Assembly (NCBI RefSeq): GCF_037893015.1
Contig: NC_133666.1
Location: 623,268,104 to 623,332,103, forward strand
From: Macrotis lagotis
Taxonomy: Eukaryota > Chordata > Mammalia > Peramelemorphia > Peramelidae
Direction: 5' to 3'
DNA: 64,000 nt
Both the position numbers and the translations under genes were made by a program. Under the pieces are notes generated by a model that saw only the letters and a program-made list of their open reading frames with translations, did no database searches and was not told where the DNA came from. Numbering within the stretch: position 1 is the first letter of the stretch; each line of letters opens with the position of its first letter. This document shows positions 49,085-61,555 of the stretch, piece after piece.

Positions 49085-50057
49085 GAATTGTCTTTTAGGA
49101 AGGGTAGAGAAACAGGAAGGTGACAGGAAGTGAGGTAAGAGTCCCTGAGGCTGAGCACATGAGAACCTATCAAGGACATGAAGTCCAGGGACAGTTTTCA
49201 GATAAATGTGATGGACTTCAGAATATACAGCTAGGTTAATTTCACAGCAAGGCTCCAGTTAGGCTAGACATTAGTGAAAGGCTTCAAGTTTGCAGAGGCT
49301 CAAATCAGTCCACCACATAACTTGTGGGGTGGTTGAAATAATGACTTCTTACACTCCGTCCTTACTAACTCTATTGTATGAGATTAGTTGATCTATCCTT
49401 GAGCAAAGCCAGGTAATATAGGAGGCTGCTTGAAAGGGAAAGTAACCTAGGATTTATTGGATGATCTGATGATGAGTGTCAAAAGCCATCTGGTGCAGTA
49501 ATGTGTCCAATCCCAGAGAAGCTGGCAGGAGCCCTGGGGAGAATTCTCTTTTTTTTTGTAAAGGGTAGGGGTTTGCCCCAGCAGAGAGGACAACATCTTG
49601 AAAAGCACGATGGTTCTGGCAACTTCCAGTGAACTCTAGTAATGTGCATAAAAACTGAGCAGTATTGCACCACAAAAGATAAGTTGATATTGTCCTAGAC
49701 TTAAAGATTTTGTGAAATGATTCAGATTGTTGAGTATTTCATAATTCAAAAGAGGGAGGATTTGAGAGAAAACACCCCACTGAAGATTACCTAATGAGAG
49801 ACAGGTTAGGAGGAACCTAACCATTGTATTCTGCTCCGAGAGGGCAGACCACATTGATGATTAGCCTATCAAGAGATAGGCTAGGACATGTCTGAGTTGT
49901 CACAAACATATAGGACATATTTGTTAATGCCTGGCATTGATAATGTACCAAGGTGCCTTGTTGATGTGGAAGAATCAAAACCATTTAAGATCAAGAGACT
50001 CTTGCAACAGCCAGACCATCTCCAATAGCCATAATTCCAACACATCAGCACCAGGAA
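49085..50057. other. J-proximal part of the D-J interval, no second J or D recognised
   Basis: Scanned for consensus heptamer/nonamer pairs with 12- or 23-bp spacing. A T-rich nonamer-like run near 49551 has no CAC at the right distance. The 49454-49854 minus-strand frames have no Ig features. Confidence 0.45.
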
Positions 50058-51005
50058 TTCACAAAGGAAATATTATTTGAACTTCAAGAAAACATATATA
50101 ATAGTACAATAATATCTCTCTATCGATTTTGGATTCATCTAACAAAAAGAAGCAAAAAAGGAAATTAAACAAATTTCTGAAGAAACTAGTTAAAAGACTT
50201 ACAATGTCTTTTAAATAGTGTTAATCATAATTTCCCTTGGGCTAAAATGAAACAATACAGTTAGTTTTTTAAACGAAGTTTATTTATCTAGGGTCTTATC
50301 AAAACCCATGGGTGAATGTGGATGCTAAAGCATTTGGAGTTAATATAAGTTTATTATTGATATTTATTTTATGCTCCTTTAAGCATAGTATAATTTCTTG
50401 TTTATTCTTTTTTATTTTTTGAATGTTTTTTTGTTTTGGTACCATGATGGCAAATCCTGCTTTTTTTTTTTGGATTCATTAGATGCATATTAATTTTTTC
50501 CAATCTCCTCAATTTTATTTTGTGTTGCCTAGAGTTCACATAGTTATTAAGTTTCTGAGACCAGATTTCAATTGAGGAAGGGGAGTCTTCCTTATTTCAG
50601 GCTTAGGATCCTTTCCATAGGGCCACCAGCTGCTCTGGGTCTAGTATTATTCAAATGACTTTTCTTTTATATTTAAAGGAGCTTTTCCTGATGACTTATT
50701 GGAATTTGTTTTCCTTTTTTGTCTTAGCTTACATACATCATTTCCTTCATTTTCCTTAGCAACAGAAGAAGGAACAATCTGACATCAAGGTGCTTAATGA
50801 AAGGTTGTTCATCTAAAAACTGTAACATCTTGACATAAAAGATAATATATTTACAAAGCACCTGGAAAAATAGTTGTGTTCTTCGCAAACTGAATATTTT
50901 GTCTCAATGCCTCACTTTTGCAGAGTTCCCTTCCAATCCAGGAATGCACCATTATCATCATGCATCAGTATCATAGGATATTGATCCCTTTGCGGCATAT
51001 TGATA
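50058..51005. repeat. Left copy of a duplicated and partly inverted ~0.95-kb module
   Basis: Positions 50058-50320 are a direct copy of 63378-63642 (for example ctatcgattttggattcatc in both). Positions 50322-51005 are the reverse complement of about 62690-63375 (for example gcttacatacatcatttcct here against its complement near 62950). The switch lies at gggtgaatg/tggatgc. A decayed tRNA-type SINE at 50521-50640 is part of the inverted half. Confidence 0.85.
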
Positions 51006-52010
51006 TGGAAAACAGATTTAGGAAAGATAATTTAAAAATTACTGGAATACCTAAAAGTCATGATCAAGAGAAGAGCCTTGACATCATTTTCAAAGAATTA
51101 CTACAGGGAAATTGTGCAGATATCCTAGAAGCAGAGAGCAAAATAGAAATTGAGATAATCCATTGATCTCCGCAAAAAACGAGATCCAAAAAAAAACAAC
51201 CCCCAAGAATATTATAGCAAAGTTCCAGAACTCCCAAGTCAAAGAGAAAATATTACAAGCAGCCAGAAGGACACAATTCAAATATCGTGGAGCTGTAGTC
51301 AGGATCACACAGGACTCAGCAGAAACTACATTAAAAGCTCATAGGACTTGGAACATAATGTTCTGGAAGGCAAATAGCTTAGAATGCAACTGAGAATCAA
51401 CTACCCAGAAAAGCTGAATGTCCTCTTCCAGGGAAAAAGATGGACTTTCAGTGATCCAGGGGAATTATAAATTTTCCTGTTGGAATGGCCAGAGCTGAAC
51501 TGAAGGTTTGATCTTCAAATACAGGGCTCAAGTGAAGCATAGAGAGTGGAGGAGAAGAGGAAAATAGGAGGGACTTAATGATGATGAACTACATGTATTC
51601 CTGTATAGGAATACATGATACTGATAATATTCATATGAACCTTCTCGTTTAATAGAGCAGGCAGAAAGAGCTTTTATAGATGAAGCACAGGAGAAAACTG
51701 AATTTGAAGATATATATTGTGGTATAAAAATGGAGTCAACAGATAAAAGGGAAATATAATGGGAGAAAGAAAAAGGAGAGGAGGAATAGGCTAAGATATT
51801 TCATATAATAAGATATTTTTTTTACTACAGTGAGCTATTGCAATGATATGGAAGGGGGGAAGGCAAGGGGGAATGAGGGAATCTTTGCCCTCATCAGAGG
51901 TGGCTAGGAGAGGAAATACCATATATACTCAATGGGGTATAGACATCTATAGTAAAAAGGAAAGAAGGGGGACAGGGGGAAGGGGGGTATGTGTGTGATG
52001 GAGGAGAGGA
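50990..52010 (+). mobile_element. L1 ORF1 fragment and inter-ORF region
   Basis: Encodes decayed ORF1 C-terminal sequence: NLKITGIPKSHDQEKSLDII, then KEKILQAARRTQFKYRGAVV and ITQDSAETTLKAHRTWNIMF, in two frames. Similar in order to the intact ORF1 at 55.8-56.75 kb. Downstream is purine-rich inter-ORF sequence without coding potential. Confidence 0.8.
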
Positions 52011-52035
52011 TGGACCATGGCTGGAGAGTGGTCAG

Positions 52036-52735
52036 ATATAACACATTTTCTTTTGTACTTCTTGCAAGGGGCTGGAATTGGATGGCCTGTCTGGGACCAA
52101 AGGGCCAGGTGGATGCTGGGTAAGGGGTGGTATGTGGGTTTGGGGCCTCTTGGCCCCAGGGCTGGAGATCTGTCTGCTGAGCGACTCAACTACCCCAAAG
52201 AAGAGACAGAGTGAAAGGAGAGAGAAAATATAGTTCATGGTAGTAGAGAAGTATGAATGGAGTGAGTTGTGATCAGTAATGGCAATGGTGGAAAAATATG
52301 GAAGTAACTTTTGTGATGGACTTATCCTAAAGAACATGATTCACCCACAACAGAGCTGGTGGTGTTGGAACACAGACTGAAACACATTTTTTATTATTAT
52401 TATTTTCTGGGGGGTGTTGCAGGGCACATGGGACTGGGTGGCCTGCCTGGGGTCACACAGCTGGGTGATTGTGGGATATCTGAGGTCAGATTTGGACCTG
52501 GGGGCTCCTGGCTCAAGGGTCAGTGATCTGTCTGCCACCCAGCTGTTATTGTTGCTATTCTATTTTATTTTGAGTCTTTTTTTTTTTTTGGTTTTTGTAG
52601 GGCAATGGGGTTGGGGTGGCTTGCATGGGGTCATACAACTGGGTGATTGTTGGGTATCTGGGGCCGGATTTGAGCTCTGGTGCTCCTGGCTCCAGGGCCA
52701 GTGATCCATCCACTGTGCCACCTGGCCATACCTAC
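52036..52735 (-). mobile_element. Cluster of three diverged SINE copies
   Basis: Three complement-orientation copies at about 52036-52197, 52383-52545 and 52575-52735. They carry G-rich variants (ggcctgcctggggtcacaca, gggtatctggggccgg) that differ from the other SINEs in the window and agree with one another. They may be a separate subfamily. Confidence 0.75.
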
Positions 52736-53029
52736 AATTATTATTATTATTATTTAATTTTAATTTTTTTCTTTCCCCTTTACTTTATCGCTTATACAGG
52801 TCTATATTTTCTTGGGGGGGAGGGGGTATTATGTTTACTCTTAAACAAGAATATTTTAGTAATGTTTAAAAAAACATTATTTGTACAAAATAAGAACAAA
52901 TAATTAATTAAAAAAGGAAATGTTAGCTTCAGCAATAAGAGAAGAAAAAGAAATTGAAGTAATTAGAATTGGGAAGAAAAAGACAAAACTTCCACTCTTT
53001 GCAGATGACGTGATAATGAAGTACAGTAT

Positions 53030-53650
53030 CAATGTTTGTGAAATTCCTGTATAATAGAAAGAGGTCCCTGACATCCTTCTGGGACCTGAGAAAATCCTTA
53101 GAAATATAAATTTGGCTAGGTGCATTTGGGTCTGAAAATAATCTGACAAGACCCAAATGCTTGACTCTGGGTAAGATTCAGAAATCCCCCTTGTTAGCCT
53201 AATTATCTTGCTGTAACTGTAAAATTCCTTCTTCCTCCCAGGACTGCCTCCCCTTCCCCAGATGTCACTGGAACCATAAGATAGTAAATTTCACTCCCTC
53301 AAACTTGTGGGATGCCTATGAATATGTGACTCCTTCTGTCTCTGGAAATATGTTCAGATATAACACAGAGATCCTGACCCTTTTCCTACTCTGTCTAGCC
53401 CCCCTATCTATACTGAACCATATGTTTACATATGTTTGTAGTAGTATGACAAGTCAATATACCTAACTGCTGTCTTTGCTTCTGTGTCCTGCTTGCTCTC
53501 AGTACCCCTCCCCCCAAAAAAAACACTGTAAAAATCCTATCCCCTAAACACTCAGGTACTGTCTGATTTGGGTAGTCATCATCCCCAGGCAGTCTCCAAA
53601 CTTATCAAATTCTGGTCTCCATCTCACTTTTTGGGTTCAACATTGGTATA
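53030..53650. mobile_element. Solo-LTR-like insertion within the L1
   Basis: L1 ORF2 coding similarity stops after the FADD region and resumes at gagaatcccaaaaaatc. The 0.6 kb between has no L1 similarity and an LTR-like composition: C-rich blocks, and a right end at gggttcaaca of the kind seen at retroviral LTR 3' ends. No internal retroviral genes are present, and clean target-site duplications were not identified. The boundaries are approximate. Confidence 0.45.
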
Positions 53651-53738
53651 CCTAGAGAATCCCAAAAAATCATCTAATAATAATTAGCAACTCTAATAAA
53701 GTCATAGGATGTAAAATAAACCCTCATAAATCCTCAAC

Positions 53739-53744
<6 letters not shown>

Positions 53745-53777
<33 letters not shown>
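53745..53777. repeat. (TA)n microsatellite in L1
   Basis: About 16 ta units that expanded inside the L1 ORF2 fragment. Confidence 0.95.
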
Positions 53778-53778
<1 letters not shown>

Positions 53779-56700
53779 CTAGCAAGATACAGAGCAGAAA
53801 GAGCTAGAAAGAGAAATTCCATTCAAAGTAACCTCAGACAGTATAAAATACTTGTGAGTCTATCTGCCAAGGCAGACTCAGAAACTTTTTGAAAACAATT
53901 ACAAAACACTTCTCACACAAATAAAATAACTGGGCAAACATCAACTGCTCATGCTTAGGTCGAGCTAATATAATAAAAATGGCAATACTACCAAACCAAA
54001 CTATACATTTAGTGCCCTACCAATCAAAATTCCAAAAAAATTACTTTAATGAGTTAGAAAAAGTTGTAAGTAAATTCATATGGAGTAATAAAAAGTCAAG
54101 AATTTCCAGGGATTCAATGAAAGTGCAGAAGATGGTGGCTTAGCCTTACCAGATCTAAAATCATATTATAAAACATCAGTCATCAAAACCATTTGGCTAA
54201 GAAATAGAGTGGTGGATCAATGGAATAAACTAGGTGCAATAGCAGGAAATTATTAAAGTAATCTGCTATTTGATAAACCCAAAGAGTCCAACTATTGGGA
54301 TAAAAACTCTCTCTTTGATAAAAATTATTGGGAAAAATGGAAATTAGTATGGAACAACCTTAGATTAGACCAACATTTCACACCCTGTACCAAGATAATA
54401 TCAAAATGGATACAGGACTTAGACATAAAAACATTATTATAAGCAAACTAGAAGATCATATCTATAGAAAGGGAAGCAGTTTATGACCAAGGAAGAGATG
54501 GAGAACATCATTAAAAACAACCTATAAAATTTGATTACATTCAATTAAAAAGTTTTTGCACAGACAAACTCACTGTAACCAAGATCAAAAGAGATGTAAA
54601 TTGGGAAACAACCTTTACAACTAGTATATCTGACAAAGGACTCATTTTTAAAATACACAGAGAACTGAGTCAAATTAAAAAAAAAGACATTCCCCAATTG
54701 ACAAATGGGCAAAGGATATGCAAAGGTAATTTACAAATTATGAAATCAAAGTGATACAAAGTCATATGAAAAATTGCTCTAAATCTTTATTTATTAGAGA
54801 AATGCAAATTAAACCATTTCTGAGATGCCACCTCACACCTCTCAGACTGGCCAACATGACCGGAAAGGACAATGATCCACTTTGGAAGGGATGTGGGAAA
54901 TCTGAGACACTAATACATTGTTGGGTGGAGCTGTGAACTCATCCAACCTTTCTGGAGAGCAATTTGGACTTTCACCCAAAGGGCATCAAGAATGTACATC
55001 CAGAAATACCAGTACTGGATCTATACTCTGAAGAGATTATGAATAGAAGGGACTCCTGGCCAAGATGGCAGAGAGAAGACAGACACGGTTCTAAAGTCTC
55101 CTGATCTCTTCCCCATATATCACATGAAACAAACCTCTTAAAAGAAATTCGACCCATAAAACCCAGAAAGAAAAGCCAGGAGAAAGAACATGTATCTCAG
55201 GATGTGTCTCTGGCAGCAGCTTTGGCCAAATTCAGGTGGGTGAGTCTGGGCTCAGAGGGAGGATCAGCCCCGGATCAGCCACATCAACAGCTGAATTGGA
55301 ACCAGGAGTCTGAGGGTCTGAGGGCCTGAGAGCCGGACCTGCTGGATCAGAGGTGGGGCTGGACCGTGGGTGCCTGAGTTGCTGGGAGAGCGGAGGCACT
55401 GGTGTTGGAACTGTCCCCCAGGGAGATCCTGGACAGGGCTGGGGGGGGGAGAGTTCTGGAGCAGGAAGGGTTCGGACACCATCCCTGGGGTCCTCTGGTC
55501 TGAGTCCCATTACAACTCAGACTTCTTCCCTAACAAACAAATGCAAACTACTTCAGCCTCAGGCCCAGGTGTGTGAGCAGAAGAACCAGCCCAGCTGAGG
55601 AATGACCTCAGGCCAGGGTAAAGCCTACCATTGATTTAAGGCAAAAGAATTCAATAGCTCCAACCCCTCCCTTCAAGGAAAGGGAGAAGGCCTCAACCAA
55701 GGTCATAAACATTCCAGAGAAAGCAACCAGCACCTCCTACTGGCCAGCCAGAGAAAGTGCACTCAGTGAGTAAAGCCTTTAGCGATCCCAAGCCCCTGTG
55801 AACCAGCCCCTCCCCAACTCAGGTCTTAGCAAAATGAAGAAGGGTCAGCAGAAAGGTGGATCCATCGAAAACTTCTTGGAAGGGAAAGACCCTAACTCAG
55901 AGAGACCTGGAACCTCTGAGAATACAATCTGGTCTTCAGCACAGAAAGACTTCCTTGAAGAAATAAGGAAAGAGTTTAAAAATCAACTGGAAAATTTGGG
56001 AAACACAATTAATACATTGCAACAAGAAAACAAAACGTTAGAAAGTACAATTGGACAAATACAAAATGAGAATAAATCTCTCAGATCTTCAAATGGGCAA
56101 ATGCAAAAAGAAATTAATTTTCTCAAAACATCATTTGGTCAAATGGAAAGCTCTTTCAAAAGTAGAACTGACCAATTGGAAAAGGAGTTGCAAAAGGTAA
56201 ATGAAGAAAACTCCTCCCCCCAAAAAAGAATGGAGTCTACAGAAACTAATGACTGCATGAGACAGCAAGAGTCAGTTAAACAAAATCAAAAAATAGAAAA
56301 AATAGAAGCAAATGTAAAATACCTCATCAACAAAGCCACTGACCTTGAGAATAGATCGAGGAGGGGCAACCTGAAAATTATAGGACTTCCTGAAAACATT
56401 GAAGAGAAAAAAAAGCCTGGACTTAATATTACAGGATCTAGTGATGGAAAACTTCCCTGATATCATGGAATCAGAGGGCAAAATAGTTATTGGAAGAGTA
56501 CATCGATCCCCAAGGAATGTTGTGGCCAAACTCCAGAACTATCAGATAAAAGAGAAAATCCTGCAAGCAGCCAGAAAGAAACAATTTAAATATCAGGGAG
56601 CCACAGTAAGGATCACACAGGACCTGTCTGCATCAACATTAAGGGATCGAAGGGCCTGGAATGTGATATTTCGAAGAGCAAGGGAGCTTGGAATGCAGCC

Positions 56701-57399
56701 AAGAATCTACTTTCCTGCAAAGCTGAGCATTCTCTTCCAGGGAAAAAGATGAACATTTAATGAAATGGAAGAATTCCAAAAATTTCTGATGAAAAGACCA
56801 GAGCCAAACAGAAAATTTGGACATCAAACAGGAGATTCAAGAGACACATGAAAAGGTTAAAAAAATGGTGGTGGTAAAAGGAAAAAAAATGTAATCCAAT
56901 AAGTTGAAACTGGCTATATCCCAGCATGGGGGGAAAAAGATTCTCATAAATCTTGAGAATTGTAGCTCTAACAGAGAGAATATACCTAGCCAGAAATGAT
57001 GGATATTCATAACCTATCCATGAGACTGCTATCTAAAGAGATGTAACTGGCTTTAACCCCACTTGGGAGAAAGACCCTAATAACTCTCAGGAATTTTGAC
57101 TCTGTTCGATAGAATATACTGAATTAGAAGGGACAGACACTCAGAATTTTCTATGACTTAGACAGAATGATCTAAAAAACACCACCTCCTTAAAAAGGGG
57201 GACAAGAAAGAGACTGGAGGAGGGAGGGAAGAGAATGGGGTAAATCTCATTATAATAAGAGATACAAAAAACCTATGGTAATAGAGGGGAAGAAGGGAGC
57301 AGAGGAGAAACACCTGAATCTTCTTCTCATAAGACTTGGCTTAAAGTCAACCTACACATACTCAGTTAACTTATAAAACATCTAACCTTTCAAGTATTA

Positions 57400-57640
57400 A
57401 AAGGGGAAAAGGGGAGGGGGGATGGAGAAAGGGAAGGGAAGTGGAGGAAAAACTGGGAAATAACAAAAGGAAGGGAAGGGAAAAAGGGAAAAAGGGAAAG
57501 GGGAAAGAAAGGGGAGGGTGTGATATAGGAGGGCAAATACACTGAAGGGGGTGTTATTCAGAAACAAATTACTGGGGAAAATGGATAAACGGGGGGAGAA
57601 AGGGGGGAAATAGAAATGGAGGGAAGATAGCACGGAGGGC
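57400..57640. repeat. Purine-rich inter-ORF tract of L1
   Basis: A/G-rich stretch between ORF1 and ORF2 of the 55-58.7 kb L1. The minus-strand 87-codon frame here is compositional. Confidence 0.85.
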
Positions 57641-57808
57641 AATAAAGAATTAGTAATCATAACTTTGAATGTGAATGGGATGAACTCTCCCTTAAAATGT
57701 AAGCGAATAGCAGAGTGGATTAAAAACCAGAATCCAACAATATGCTGCTTACAAGAAACTTATTTGAAGTAGAGATACATATAGACTAATGGTAAAAGGT
57801 TGGAGCTA

Positions 57809-57962
57809 GAGGCGGCTAGGTGGTATAGTGGATAAAGCACCAGCCTTGGTGTCAGGAGTACCTGGGTTCAAGTCCGGTCTCAGCCACTTAATAATTACCT
57901 AGCTGTGTGGCCTTGGGCAAGCCACTTAACCCCATTTGCCTTACAAAAAACTAAAAAAAAAG
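57809..57962 (+). mobile_element. tRNA-derived marsupial SINE inside L1 ORF2
   Basis: Complete copy. Flanked by aaaaggttggagc and aaaaagtttggagc. Confidence 0.9.
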
Positions 57963-58734
57963 TTTGGAGCAAAACATATTTTGCTTCAGTTGAAGTAAAA
58001 AAAGCAGGGGTAGCAATCTTTATCTCAAAGCAGCAGCAAAAACAGATAGTGTTAAAAGAGATAAGGAAGGAAACTTCATCCTCCTAAAAGGTACCATAGA
58101 CAATAAAGTCATTTCAATATTGAATATATGTGCACCCAGTGGAACAGCACCCAAATTCTTAGAGGAGAAGATGAAAGAACTACAGGAAGACATGGACAGC
58201 AAAACACTACTAGTGGGAGACCTCAACACTATTGTTCTATTAGAAACCAGGAGGGACGGGATTTCAGGGAAACCTGGAGGGATTTGCATGAACTGATGCT
58301 GAGTGAGATGAGCAGAACCAGAAAAACACTGTACACCCTAACAGCAACATGGGAGTGATGTTTTACCTTGAAGGACTCCCTCATTCCATCAGTGCAACAA
58401 TAAGGAACAATTTTGGGCTGTCTGCAAAGGAGAGTGCCAGCTGTATACAGATTAGGAGCTGTGGAGTTTGAACAAAGTTCAAGGACTATTCTCTTTAATT
58501 TAGAAAAAAACAGATATCTTATTGTCTGATCTTGTCACCTCTTAGACTTTTCTTCTTTAAGGATATGATTTCTCTCTCATCACACCCAATTTGGATAAGG
58601 TACAACATGGAAACAAAGTAAAGACTGACAGCATAATTTCTCTGGGGGGGTGAGGAGAGGGAAGCAAGATTGGGGAAAATTGTAAAACTCAAATAATATC
58701 TTTAATAAAAATTAATTTAAAAAAAAGAAATCAT

Positions 58735-59365
58735 GAATAAGGGTAAAAATATCACTTTAACCTAAATATTCCTAGCAGCCCTGTTTGTGGTGGCAAAGAA
58801 CTGGAAATTAAGTAAACATCCTTCAATTGGGGAATGGCTTAACAAACTGTAGTATATGTATATCATGGAACACTATTGTTCTATTAGAATCCAGGAGTGA
58901 TGGGAATTCAGGTAAGCCTTGAAGGAGTTGTATGAATTGATGCTGAGAAGGATGAACAGAAACAGAGAAACATTCTACACCCTGATAGTGGCATGGAGGT
59001 GATGATCAACCTTGATGGAATTGCTCATTCCATCAGTGCAACATTCAGGGACAATTTTGGACTGTCTGTGATAGAAATTACCTTTGTTTCCAGAGAAAGA
59101 ACTATGGAGTTTAAAAAAAAAAAGACCAAAGGCTATTTAATTTATGGGAAAAAACCATTATCTTGTTATGTAATTTTGCCATCTCTTATACTTTATTTTT
59201 CTTCCTTAAGGGTATGATTTCTCTCTTATCACATTCAACTTAGATTGATGTATACCATGGAAACAATTTAATGACTAACAGACTGCCTTCTGTGGGTGGT
59301 GGGGGGAGGGAAGCAAGATTAGAGGAAAAATTGTAAAACTAGAAATTAATAAAACATTTAAAAAA
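58735..59365 (+). mobile_element. L1 3' tail
   Basis: Shares with the 58230-58730 tail the series cactattgttctattagaa, gatgctgag, ttgctcattccatcagtgca and the terminal ggaagcaagatt near the A-rich end. A second, separate 5'-truncated insertion directly after the first. Confidence 0.8.
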
Positions 59366-59389
59366 TTAAAAAACTCTTGATTTTCATCA

Positions 59390-61170
59390 AGGTTTTTTTT
59401 TGTCTCAAGCAGGGTAATATCATCTTGGACCTCTTCAGTGGAGACAGAAGATTCAACCATACCCATATCTTCTAAGTCCAATCTTTTCAATTATATTCAA
59501 TCCTGTAATTATCCTAAGAGAAGTACAAGTCTCAAGAATTATAAGTATTATATCTTCCCTTTTAGAATTGTATACAATTTGATGGTCCTGACTAAAATTT
59601 GCTTTTCTTTGTTTTGTTTTTTCCTTCCCCTTTTCATTTGCCTTTGGCAATTGAATTTTCAGTTCAGTTCTGGTCTTTTGACCAGGACATTTTGGAAGTC
59701 CTCCATTTTGTTGAACATTCATCTTTTCCCCTGACAATATATGCCTAATTTTTCTGAGTAGTAAATTCTTGGTTGTAATTCCAGGTCTTTTGTCCTCCAA
59801 TATACAGTATTCCAGGTCCTTCTGTCCTTCAGTGTTGAGGCTGCTATGTCCTGTGTGAGTTTGATTGTGTTTCCTTTGTAATTAAATTGCTTCCTTTTTT
59901 GTTGCTTGCAAGAATTTTTCCTTTGAGAATTCTAGAATTTGGCTATAGCAGTCCTTGGAGTTTTGATCCTGGGGTCTCTTTCTGGAGGGGTTCTGTGTAT
60001 TTTTTCAAAGGCTATATTGTCTTCTTGATCTAGCACATTTGGACAGTTTTCCCTGATAATTTCCTACATGATGGTTTTCAGGTTCTTTTTTATTTATCTA
60101 GACTTTCTGGCAATCTGATGATTTGAAAATTATTTCTTCTATATCTATTTTCCAGGAGGTTTGTGATTCCTAAAAGGTACTTAATGTTTTCTTCAATTTT
60201 TTCCATCTTTTTTTTTGTTTGATGGAATCTTGTAGTATCATAGATTCACTTGTTTGTATTTATTCAATTCTAATATTTAGGATTTTATTTTCTTCAATTA
60301 ATTTTTGTGTTTCCTTTTCTAGTTGGCTATTTTTACTTTCAATGGATTTAATTTCTTTGGTAAATTTTTCATAATTTTCTTGCATGACTCTCCTTTCTTT
60401 TTTCCATTTTTCTTCTTCCTCTCTTCTTTGGTTTTTAAATTCTTTTTTAGTCCCTTTTATGAGATTTTGGATTTAAGACCAAGTCAAAGACTCTTTTGAG
60501 ACATTCCCTGTGAGTAATTTTTCACTGATTTCTTCATCCAACATGGCATTATTATCATCTTTATCTGTAAAGTAGTTTTCTATAAGTGAGCATTCTTTTA
60601 GCTATTTTGCTCATCTTTGTTTGTTTTTAACTCTGCTCTTTGGGTATAGGATGTATAGAGCCAAGCTTTTTATGCTGGGGCTGGTGTCTTATCCCTGGTT
60701 TGTCATTGGCCAAGATGTTGCCTGTGCAGTCTAGGCCTTGTCTTTGCAGAGGTTTATTTTCTCCTTTATTTCCAGGTTCTACCTATGCAGTGGTTTGTTC
60801 CCAACCCAGTCCTGTCTTTTGCCCCAGTGTTCCCAGGGATCAGACTTTGTTTGGGGTTAGTTTGCTGTCTAGCTCCCAGGACCTATGCTGTTGTTGAGTT
60901 GTTGGGACCTTGACTGCAAGTGTGGCTTAAAACCTCCCCCTGCCTTTCCCACTCTCCTACCTCCCTTGGATTTACTTCTCCTTTTCCCCCAAAGAGACAG
61001 AACTTCACCAAACATTCTCCACAATGTCTACCATTGAAAACTTCTTTGGATCTTCTCTTTTTCTTGGTGGGATCTGTAATTTTAATGTCAGTGCAGAGGC
61101 TTCATTTATCTTTGGTAGGGAAAAGTTCTAGGAGCATGTTAGCTTCACAGTGCCATCTTGGATGCACCCT
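59390..61170 (-). mobile_element. Inverted L1 5' end (5' UTR and ORF1)
   Basis: Ends on the right with gtgccatcttggatg, the complement of the L1 start motif. Minus-strand sequence continues through the 5' UTR and degenerate ORF1. It stands tail-to-tail with the L1 tail at 58735-59365 and lies between Jmu and Dmu. Confidence 0.75.
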
Positions 61171-61507
61171 GGAAATTCCCTTGCACTATATTTTAAAATG
61201 AAAAAGTGATTATTAGCACCTGGCCTCTGAATTTGGCCTTTAGTTCATAATGCAATAGAGAATCACTTGGAAAAATTGGAATGTGAAGAAAACTTAATGA
61301 GAAACTCTGCTTGAGTTTGGGTTATATGACTAGAAAGGAGGTGATAGAGGAGAAAATTTTAAAATTATTTTGCTAATTAGTAATTATTGATTACCAATTT
61401 TTTCTGTGCTGATGAATAGAAAAGAACCTTCTGCATTACATATACTCCGTGTCTGAAGGTAGTCATAAGTAATCTTATTCAGTCCCAAAGCTCCACCTTT
61501 ACATAGT

Positions 61508-61546
61508 GGTTTTTGTAGTATGAAGTTCAGGAGATGCATCACTGTG
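61508..61546 (-). other. 23-bp-spacer recombination signal, 3' side of Dmu
   Basis: On the plus strand: nonamer GGTTTTTGT (61508-61516, exact consensus), a spacer of exactly 23 bp (61517-61539) and heptamer CACTGTG (61540-61546, exact consensus). A perfect nonamer and heptamer at exactly this spacing is very unlikely by chance. It should recombine with the 12-RSS of Jmu. Confidence 0.93.
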
Positions 61547-61555
61547 TTTCCCCAT
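61547..61555 (-). other. TRM: TCR mu diversity segment (Dmu)
   Basis: A 9-bp D segment, ATGGGGAAA on the minus strand, with recombination signals on both sides: a 12-RSS on its 5' side and a 23-RSS on its 3' side in the minus-strand sense. This is the usual layout for TCR D segments and allows V(23)-(12)D(23)-(12)J joining. The orientation agrees with Jmu, 12.5 kb away. In the three frames it reads MGK, WG or GE, with no stop. It is too short for any open-reading-frame search and was found from the signals. Confidence 0.88.

Larger units (their letters stand above)
52905..55049 (+). mobile_element. L1 ORF2 3' half, 5'-truncated, carrying an LTR-like insertion
   Basis: Frames read degenerate REEKEIEVIRIGKKK and LFADDVI (the reverse transcriptase active-site box), then after an insertion INPHKSSTFLYI, and later SFDKNYWEKWKLVWNN and the RCHLTPLRLANMTG-like C-terminal region. 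Many stops are present. The element is interrupted at about 53030-53650 and contains a (TA)n tract at 53745-53776. It abuts the next L1 at 55050. Confidence 0.8.
55050..58730 (+). mobile_element. L1 with 5' end, ORF1 and a large ORF2 deletion
   Basis: Begins with the ccaagatggcagag motif of marsupial L1 5' ends. The 5' UTR runs to about 55790. ORF1 runs from about 55834 to 56750 with one frameshift near 56430. It has a coiled-coil region rich in Q, N and K (LENLGNTINTLQQENKTLES), then an RRM-like NLKIIGLPENIEE, then the C-terminal KEKILQAARKKQFKYQGA. ORF2 starts near 57660 with the endonuclease N-terminus (LNVNGMNSPLKCKRIAEWIK), is interrupted by a SINE at 57809-57962, and jumps near 58225 to the 3' tail. 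Reverse transcriptase is missing, so the element is dead. Confidence 0.88.

Noticed and set aside
49454..49854. Possible extra J or D near a tttttttgt run
   Set aside because: No heptamer with CAC at 12 or 23 bp on either side and no FGxG motif.
55232..55598. GC-rich frames on both strands
   Set aside because: They belong to the L1 5' UTR.
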